Positions 62,901 through 64,000 of a DNA stretch of 64,000 bases are shown one piece after another. The position numbers and the translations under genes are program-made. Each line of letters starts with the position of its first letter. Position 1 is the first letter of the stretch. Source of the stretch: Apostichopus japonicus (Eukaryota > Echinodermata > Holothuroidea > Aspidochirotida > Stichopodidae). Location of the stretch: assembly GCF_037975245.1 (NCBI RefSeq), contig NC_092574.1, forward strand, positions 22,037,713 to 22,101,712. Direction: 5' to 3'. The notes under the pieces were generated by a model. The model had not been told where the DNA came from. It searched no databases and saw only the letters and a program-made list of their open reading frames with translations.

Positions 62901-63166
62901 TGCCCCTTCCCCTCCCCCCGCACACACAAACATTGCTACACTTGAAATAATACTGCACTTGAACCACCATGCCCTGTAACTTTTGTCTTTTGTTTCATCT
63001 TTAGGGAGTTTTAGTCCAGTTGAGGAGGCTGATGGTGAACTGAGTGACCTCTGCAGTAGCTCTTTGGCGGACATCCTTAGTGAACCCACACTTACCCCTC
63101 CAATCACTGTCGGCCTGTATGCAAAATGGGGGAGCGGCAAATCTTTTATTCTCAAAAAGTTGCAAA
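2919..63166 (+). CDS. KIDINS220: KIDINS220/ARMS orthologue, 5' part of a multi-exon gene (span of coding exons; 3' part off window)
   Basis: Joined exons, listed separately, encode a serine-rich N-terminus, eleven ankyrin repeats and the start of a KAP-family P-loop NTPase domain. That domain order is specific to KIDINS220/ARMS, a membrane scaffold that in vertebrates couples neurotrophin and ephrin receptors to MAPK signalling and is a protein kinase D substrate. All proposed junctions obey GT-AG and keep one frame: phase 0 through repeat 10, then phase 1 for the last two junctions. Repeat-by-repeat resemblance to the vertebrate protein is strong, for example [32 protein letters not shown] and NPDTEIPNK. 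Family function is established knowledge; the identity here is inferred from remembered family sequence, not from a search. The gene is incomplete: most of the KAP domain, the transmembrane segments and the C-terminal tail lie to the right. No other protein gene is confidently nested in it. Confidence 0.95.
4455..4680. repeat. Pyrimidine-rich (CT) tract
   Basis: Strand-asymmetric run dominated by C and T (cccctcaccctt-like motifs repeated irregularly). The 88-aa ORF across it is low-complexity Ser/Pro/Leu and is not considered a gene. Confidence 0.7.
5166..5862. mobile_element. Fold-back / MITE-like element with tandem 16-bp subterminal repeats
   Basis: The left end carries ACATCCCTATGTTCCGAC followed by further gtctctatgttccgac-type units (three in all). 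The right end carries five units of the reverse complement, gtcggaacatagagac, ending in GATGT. The interior also mirrors itself: the left half is built of ggaccaaattttttgg-like units and the right half of their complements (ttggtccaaaaaaa-like). The sequence cctaagaatc flanks both sides (5152-5161 and 5865-5874), consistent with a target-site duplication, offset by a few bases from each end. There is no transposase. Several overlapping ORFs here on both strands are by-products of the repeats. Confidence 0.75.
8440..8619 (-). other. Unrecognised short ORF, about 59 codons
   Basis: Reverse-strand ORF from ATG at 8619 to a stop at 8440. The product is basic, of balanced composition and rich in Arg/Lys/Tyr ([20 protein letters not shown], then [16 protein letters not shown]), unlike the low-complexity chance ORFs around it. 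It lies head-to-head with the plus-strand ORF at 8662-8931 in a locally CpG-richer stretch. No family was recognised. It could be a decayed transposon ORF, a small gene or chance. Confidence 0.25.
8662..8931 (+). other. Unrecognised short ORF, 89 codons
   Basis: ORF from ATG at 8662 (second ATG at 8695) to TAA at 8929-8931. The product is basic and non-repetitive ([20 protein letters not shown] in the middle, ending RLRGLFGR). A GTAACG just before the stop could act as a splice donor (CG|GTAACG). Composition looks more coding than neighbouring intron, but no family is recognised and there is no evidence of transcription. It diverges from the minus-strand ORF at 8440-8619. It may be a transposon remnant. 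Confidence 0.25.
12183..12362. repeat. GC-rich tandem repeat array (15-nt then 24-nt units)
   Basis: A run of cccctcttctctcag-type units (12183-12250) passes into four units of gagcaatcctgggggccctc plus ttcc/ttct (24 nt). ORFs in several frames are open through it because unit lengths are multiples of three; they are not regarded as genes. Confidence 0.85.
12570..12835 (+). pseudogene. LINE reverse transcriptase C-terminal fragment, broken
   Basis: The plus-strand translation contains LGVLFD, then [35 protein letters not shown] and P. This is the stretch downstream of the catalytic core in Jockey/CR1/L2-type non-LTR retrotransposon reverse transcriptases (NIGKIRPYL and LDYCNSLLYGLP in typical members). 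A frameshift near 12785 moves the continuation ([12 protein letters not shown]) to another frame, followed by an in-frame TAA. It is a dead fragment inserted in the sense orientation in intron 1. No catalytic motif and no 5' part remain. Confidence 0.8.
15494..15592 (+). CDS. KIDINS220: KIDINS220 exon: ankyrin repeat 1
   Basis: 99 nt, phase 0 at both ends (acceptor CTAG, donor GTGAGA). It encodes one repeat beginning [20 protein letters not shown] and ending AMDE, close to the vertebrate KIDINS220 first repeat (GQTPLMIAAEQGNLEIVKEL). Hydrophobic core positions and the GN-x-x-x-V-x-x-LL signature are intact. Joined to the preceding exon it restores the Asp that opens the repeat. Confidence 0.96.
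15593..19000 (+). other. Intron 2
   Basis: Contains a LINE 3'-end fragment on the minus strand (about 15789-16000) and a relatively CpG-rich stretch from about 16960 to 18990. The latter has TATA-like sequence (ctataaaacc near 17287) and a 168-codon ORF (18589-19095) that runs out of frame into the next exon. No convincing additional exon was identified. Confidence 0.6.
15789..16000 (-). pseudogene. LINE 3'-end fragment with (TTA)n tail
   Basis: On the minus strand it reads [20 protein letters not shown], matching the extreme C-terminus of CR1/L2/Jockey-like elements (FK-x-x-LKTHLF in the copy at 60850-61065). A short 3' UTR with a gcgatttataaattt motif follows, then an ATT-triplet tail (plus-strand aataataata near 15790). 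The exact upstream limit is uncertain. It is antisense to the host gene. Confidence 0.65.
19001..19099 (+). CDS. KIDINS220: KIDINS220 exon: ankyrin repeat 2
   Basis: 99 nt, phase 0, acceptor TTTTACAG, donor GTAGGT. It encodes [20 protein letters not shown] through HADV, corresponding to the vertebrate second repeat (DNWTALISASKEGHVHIVEEL). All ankyrin core residues are present. The out-of-frame ORF across 18589-19095 is a shadow over this exon. Confidence 0.96.
21218..21408. repeat. Tandem repeat, about 24-nt and 33-nt units
   Basis: Units of caacactaacttattccctg followed by tagtg, some extended by an extra gaacagtct segment. About seven copies. ORFs on both strands through it are repeat artefacts (TTGNKLVF on the minus strand). 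Confidence 0.9.
22947..23207. mobile_element. Short inverted-repeat element (MITE), copy 1
   Basis: Ends GTTTCCAGAAAGG on the left and CCTTTCGGGAGGC on the right, imperfect inverted repeats of each other. The interior is shared with 54688-54925, for example agcatgcatagact, tttggcttcggctttgagta and caaatctaacc, followed by ttaccgac and gtcattg. No coding capacity and no clear target duplication. Confidence 0.7.
24944..24973. repeat. (ATC)n microsatellite
   Basis: Uninterrupted tcatcatc run; the poly-Asp and poly-Ile ORFs over it are artefacts. Confidence 0.9.
26003..26101 (+). CDS. KIDINS220: KIDINS220 exon: ankyrin repeat 3
   Basis: 99 nt, phase 0, acceptor TTTTTGCAG, donor GTAAGT. It encodes [20 protein letters not shown] through VQAH, matching the vertebrate repeat [21 protein letters not shown]. 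The last residues (AH) replace the usual Asp-x seen at the ends of many sibling exons, as the vertebrate protein also lacks Asp here (SVTG). Confidence 0.96.
26343..26660. repeat. Diverged tandem repeat, period about 135-150 nt, with AGGTCA motifs
   Basis: Segments starting aaaggtcat at 26343, 26478 and 26628 share the order ggtcat..aggt, gtct(g/t)a, a ...actttagtgagta-type stretch and a ..gttttccata segment. A related piece sits near 24245. The third copy contains AGGTCAAAGGTCA (26622-26634). Confidence 0.65.
26805..27029. repeat. 75-nt tandem repeat, three copies
   Basis: Each unit begins acctcacccc and includes tcaaatctagtgc, accatcct and aatataggctagtacct. The three copies differ at only a few positions. 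Confidence 0.95.
29937..29983. repeat. (TA)n microsatellite
   Basis: A pure TA run of about 47 nt, followed by tgtatgtata. Confidence 0.95.
30110..30500. repeat. Degenerate minisatellite, unit about 60 nt
   Basis: Recurring order of (a)cacagctatca, acatgtcattcctgct, ttatatcaaactgtac and acatacatggat variants. About six diverged copies, best preserved around 30160-30240 and 30350-30450. Confidence 0.65.
37429..37539 (+). CDS. KIDINS220: Candidate in-frame cassette exon, 37 codons
   Basis: An acceptor-like ggctttgtgttttag precedes 37429 and a perfect donor CAG|GTAAGT follows 37539. The 111 nt are open in phase 0, the phase shared by both neighbouring ankyrin exons, so inclusion would add 37 residues between repeats 3 and 4 without shifting frame. 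The peptide starts [20 protein letters not shown], ends [11 protein letters not shown], and is not an ankyrin repeat. Its base composition is richer in GC and CpG than the surrounding intron. I do not know a matching segment in vertebrate KIDINS220, which has only a slightly longer loop here. It could be an alternative exon, part of another gene, or a chance ORF with good splice sites. Confidence 0.45.
38153..38185. repeat. Near-perfect hairpin palindrome
   Basis: CAGGGAGTTG at 38153-38162 pairs with CAACTCCCTG at 38176-38185. The stem continues through tatg/cata with one mismatch around a 3-nt loop. It shares the core agggagttg-y-tatg with the hairpin at 44644-44682. Confidence 0.8.
41137..41270 (+). 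pseudogene. U2 snRNA-like pseudogene with duplicated 5' stem-loop
   Basis: ttctctgccttttggcaaag at about 41142-41161, and ttctcagccttttggctaag at 41172-41191, both closely match stem-loop I of U2 snRNA (TTCTCGGCCTTTTGGCTAAG). After the second copy, atctgatat and ctcctcatccttggac recall the U2 segments preceding and forming stem-loop IIa. The branch-site recognition element is not intact and the 3' domains were not found, so this is a degenerate copy or a snRNA-derived repeat rather than a working gene. Confidence 0.5.
41945..42043 (+). CDS. KIDINS220: KIDINS220 exon: ankyrin repeat 4
   Basis: 99 nt, phase 0, acceptor CTCTCAACAG, donor GTAAAA. It encodes [20 protein letters not shown] through NSADK and is nearly identical to the vertebrate [20 protein letters not shown] segment, one of the most conserved repeats in the family. 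Confidence 0.97.
44340..44962. mobile_element. Non-autonomous inverted-repeat element flanked by TTAA
   Basis: TTAA|AGCAGCATTTTGCGT at 44340-44358 is mirrored by ACGCAAAATGCTGCT|TTAA at 44944-44962. That gives a 15-bp perfect terminal inverted repeat inside a TTAA pair, the target-duplication type used by piggyBac-like elements. No transposase is encoded. A 39-nt hairpin sits almost exactly at the centre of the element. Confidence 0.8.
44644..44682. repeat. Central hairpin of the TTAA element
   Basis: GTTGTACTAGGGAGTTG pairs with CAACTCCCTGGTACAAC across a 5-nt loop (ttatg). The 17-bp stem is perfect except one T opposite G. Its core matches the palindrome at 38153-38185. Confidence 0.85.
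45231..45454. repeat. 112-nt tandem duplication
   Basis: Two copies start gtagtgaattgtaatcggta (45231 and 45343). They share gctattt, gctcca, cttgtgttgtctact and atattgaaag and then a T run. Confidence 0.9.
46020..46118. repeat. Two adjacent inverted repeats
   Basis: gcgtatcg (46020-46027) pairs with cgatacgc (46047-46054). aaattgtatgtgtagac (46062-46078) pairs at 14 of 17 positions with gtctacattcacaattt (46102-46118). Confidence 0.6.
51473..52372. repeat. Minisatellite, about 18 copies of a 46-56 nt unit
   Basis: Each unit carries catgcccttaaagtggtaat, then gtgtcattg, a variable acttggt spacer and tttaatttgacaccatc. Counting the catgccctt-like core gives 18 occurrences. Units differ by point changes and by presence or absence of the ActtggT insert. 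The 88-aa minus-strand ORF ([12 protein letters not shown] repeats) is an artefact of the array. Confidence 0.95.
53888..53986 (+). CDS. KIDINS220: KIDINS220 exon: ankyrin repeat 5
   Basis: 99 nt, phase 0, acceptor TTTTACAG, donor GTAAGG. It encodes [20 protein letters not shown] through AAGM, corresponding to vertebrate [20 protein letters not shown]. Conserved core and GH turn intact. Confidence 0.97.
53987..54426 (+). other. Short intron between ankyrin repeats 5 and 6
   Basis: 440 nt; nothing recognisable beyond splice signals (GTAAGG, ATTCAG). Confidence 0.7.
54427..54525 (+). CDS. KIDINS220: KIDINS220 exon: ankyrin repeat 6
   Basis: 99 nt, phase 0, acceptor ATTCAG, donor GTAAGT. It encodes [20 protein letters not shown] through NAVDK, matching vertebrate NSMTALIVAVKGGYTQSVKE. 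The unusual GGF/GGY turn in place of GH is shared with the family. Confidence 0.96.
54526..55404 (+). other. Intron between ankyrin repeats 6 and 7
   Basis: Contains the second copy of the short inverted-repeat element (54688-54925); otherwise nothing recognised. Confidence 0.7.
54688..54925. mobile_element. Short inverted-repeat element (MITE), copy 2
   Basis: Terminal GTTTCCCGAAAGG and CCTTTAGGGAAAC are inverted repeats with one mismatch. The interior matches copy 1 at 22947-23207 in the same order and orientation. No coding capacity. Confidence 0.75.
55405..55503 (+). CDS. KIDINS220: KIDINS220 exon: ankyrin repeat 7
   Basis: 99 nt, phase 0, acceptor CCTTCAG, donor GTAAAA. It encodes [20 protein letters not shown] through NIQDK, aligned with vertebrate DGNTALMIASKEGHTEIVQD. 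A Ser-Leu-Gly stretch replaces the usual Ala-Leu-Met at the start of the first helix, a mild divergence from consensus. Confidence 0.95.
55504..57874 (+). other. Intron between ankyrin repeats 7 and 8
   Basis: 2.4 kb, AT-rich, with a C run at 57388-57404. The 96-codon ORF at 57545-57835 has no recognisable domain and no matching splice structure. Confidence 0.65.
57875..57973 (+). CDS. KIDINS220: KIDINS220 exon: ankyrin repeat 8
   Basis: 99 nt, phase 0, acceptor GGTTAG, donor GTAAGC. It encodes [20 protein letters not shown] through DIQGH, closely matching vertebrate [20 protein letters not shown] and its ADIDIRGQ ending. Confidence 0.97.
57974..58840 (+). other. Intron between ankyrin repeats 8 and 9
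   Basis: 867 nt with T and G homopolymer runs near 58680-58708; nothing else recognised. Confidence 0.7.
58841..58939 (+). CDS. KIDINS220: KIDINS220 exon: ankyrin repeat 9
   Basis: 99 nt, phase 0, acceptor TTTAATAG, donor GTTTGT. It encodes [20 protein letters not shown] then [10 protein letters not shown]. The TALYWA and NPDTEI signatures match the vertebrate repeat ([30 protein letters not shown]). Confidence 0.97.
58940..60186 (+). other. Intron between ankyrin repeats 9 and 10
   Basis: 1.2 kb, AT-rich. The reverse-strand ORF at 59036-59428 is hydrophobic and Lys/Phe-rich with no recognisable domain and is treated as chance. Confidence 0.6.
60187..60285 (+). CDS. KIDINS220: KIDINS220 exon: ankyrin repeat 10
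   Basis: 99 nt, phase 0, acceptor TTTAACCAG, donor GTTGGT. It encodes [20 protein letters not shown] through AVDK, matching vertebrate DGETPLIKATKMRNIEVVEL and DKGAKVSAVDK. The KxRN turn in place of GH is a shared family feature. Confidence 0.97.
60775..61065 (-). pseudogene. LINE 3' end with (TTA)n tail
   Basis: Reverse-strand ORF 61065-60850 reads [20 protein letters not shown], then [15 protein letters not shown] and [12 protein letters not shown], the conserved C-terminal segment of CR1/L2/Jockey-like retrotransposon ORF2. Downstream (plus 60849-60775) are a short 3' UTR with ggcgctatataagtc and a (TTA)n tail. The piece is 5'-truncated, as usual for these elements, and antisense to the host gene. 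Confidence 0.85.
61755..61960. repeat. Tandem repeat, about 17-nt unit
   Basis: Repeated gggctatagcagttact and tagcagtgattgg variants, about ten copies. Confidence 0.9.
62175..62352 (+). CDS. KIDINS220: KIDINS220 exon: ankyrin repeat 11 and linker
   Basis: 178 nt, enters in phase 0 (acceptor CTTCAG) and leaves in phase 1 (donor GTGAGT at 62353). It encodes [40 protein letters not shown], then [19 protein letters not shown]. This matches the vertebrate last repeat and linker to the KAP domain ([40 protein letters not shown]) almost residue for residue. Confidence 0.98.
62353..63004 (+). other. Intron before the P-loop exon
   Basis: 652 nt; C/CA-rich low complexity near 62880-62935, otherwise nothing recognised. 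Confidence 0.7.
63005..63166 (+). CDS. KIDINS220: KIDINS220 exon: start of KAP NTPase domain with Walker A
   Basis: 162 nt, entered in phase 1 (acceptor TCTTTAG) so that the Arg codon split across the junction completes GARSFSP, and left in phase 1 (donor GTGAGT at 63167). It encodes [20 protein letters not shown], then [24 protein letters not shown] is the Walker A loop ([AG]x4GK[ST]) of the KAP P-loop family; vertebrate KIDINS220 has VGLYAQWGSGKSFLLKKLE. The remaining Walker B, transmembrane and C-terminal regions are outside the window. Confidence 0.98.
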
Positions 63167-63242
63167 GTGAGTAGTGATTGCCTTTTTTTGTTGTTCTCCC
63201 TTAAATGAAAATTTTTTGATCATCTACAAATAGTTATGGTAT

Positions 63243-63948
63243 CAGGGATGTAAGTCTTCCGGATTTTTACGGAAATCCGGTTTTTTTTTTAATTCCAATA
63301 AGTCTTCCGGATTTTTTTAAATTCCAATAAAGTTCCACAAAATTGTTCGAATATCAAAGACACAACGCGGCAAAAATGCCTGGCCCGTTGTAGCAAGCTA
63401 ACTTCAATTTTCACTCATCGATCACTCAAAATACCATTTCCAGTTTCGCATCATCGCATTGCACTGTACAACATTGTGCCATGTGAATATCGTTGCGTAC
63501 GTGCGAACTTCAAATCGCTATAGCTCATTTCTGTCGTTGAAAAACCTTGCCTAATTCATGTTGATTGGACTGCTAATTAATATCTTCGTAACTGCTGGTG
63601 CTCGACATAAGTTTTGGAATTAGCGCTTGTGAGATTTGTGAGCGGCGGAAATCTACGGGATACGCAAATGAAAGTCGATATTTGTGATCGCATTCGAATG
63701 TGAGACTGTTTTTTATTCCGTAGTTCGCTGCGACGTATTCGTAACTTTGAGCTAGCCTAACATAACGATAGTGTGTAAGTAGTAAGAACTAGGGGTAAGA
63801 TGTGTTAGCGCTAATACTTCTGAGCTAGCCTAACATAACGATAGTGTGTAAGTAGTCAGAGCTAGGAGTAGGATGTGTTAGGACGGCATTCACCTGGGGT
63901 CTCCGAATATTTTTTCCGGTTTTTTTTTGGGCTGCACTTACATCCCTG
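63243..63948. mobile_element. Non-autonomous DNA transposon, 13-bp terminal repeats, 6-bp target duplication
   Basis: CAGGGATGTAAGT (63243-63255) is perfectly mirrored by ACTTACATCCCTG (63936-63948), and TGGTAT occurs directly outside both ends (63237-63242 and 63949-63954). A CAGGG start is common in hAT-type elements, which normally make 8-bp duplications, so the superfamily is uncertain. Inside are a short duplication of cttccggattttt near 63255-63320 and a 73-nt duplication (63749 and 63822, gagctagcctaacataacga). No ORF for a transposase. Confidence 0.8.
63749..63883. repeat. 73-nt duplication inside the element
   Basis: Two copies of gagctagcctaacataacga continue through tagtgtgtaagtagt and gatgtgttag, with a few substitutions; the second copy is shorter at its end. 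Confidence 0.9.
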
Positions 63949-64000
63949 TGGTATAAATATTAATTTGCATGAGGATGAGAGTGGGGGGGAGGGTCTTTCT

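Larger units (their letters stand above)
63167..64000 (+). other. Start of the intron after the P-loop exon
   Basis: Occupied mostly by a non-autonomous element (63243-63948); the downstream acceptor is not reached. Confidence 0.8.

Overview
The window is eukaryotic: AT-rich, intron-dominated and rich in microsatellites, homopolymer G/C runs and transposon debris. It is almost entirely filled by one plus-strand gene, the 5' part of a KIDINS220/ARMS orthologue (kinase D-interacting substrate of 220 kDa, ankyrin repeat-rich membrane-spanning protein). The predicted protein is close to the vertebrate one in repeat order and at the P-loop (exon text such as [14 protein letters not shown] and [12 protein letters not shown]). 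That similarity, the multi-kilobase introns and the non-LTR retroelement remnants suggest a marine invertebrate, possibly an echinoderm or other deuterostome. The species cannot be fixed from the sequence alone.

Gene layout. A long serine-rich first coding exon (2919-3524) ends in phase 0. It is followed by ten consecutive 99-nt phase-0 exons, each carrying exactly one 33-residue ankyrin repeat: 15494, 19001, 26003, 41945, 53888, 54427, 55405, 57875, 58841 and 60187. Next come a 178-nt exon with the eleventh repeat plus linker (62175-62352) and a 162-nt exon that opens the KAP NTPase domain with its Walker A motif (63005-63166). The rest of the KAP domain, the membrane segments and the C-terminal tail lie beyond the right edge. 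A possible in-frame 111-nt cassette exon (37429-37539) sits between ankyrin repeats 3 and 4. Without the cassette, the coding part seen here is 1936 nt, about 645 codons.

Introns. They hold several elements defined by their own ends: a 697-bp fold-back element (5166-5862); a TTAA-flanked inverted-repeat element with a central hairpin (44340-44962); an element with 13-bp perfect terminal repeats and a 6-bp target duplication (63243-63948); and two copies of a roughly 250-bp MITE family (22947 and 54688). Three LINE 3'-end fragments, a U2 snRNA-like pseudogene, an 18-copy minisatellite (51473-52372) and several smaller tandem arrays are also present. No second confident protein gene and no tRNA, rRNA or CRISPR was found. 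Two divergent short ORFs near 8.4-8.9 kb are unexplained.

The most notable biology is in the host gene. It shows a strict one exon-one ankyrin repeat organisation, a first exon that replaces the short vertebrate N-terminus with about 200 residues carrying LxRxxS (protein kinase D-type) motifs, and the possible cassette exon.
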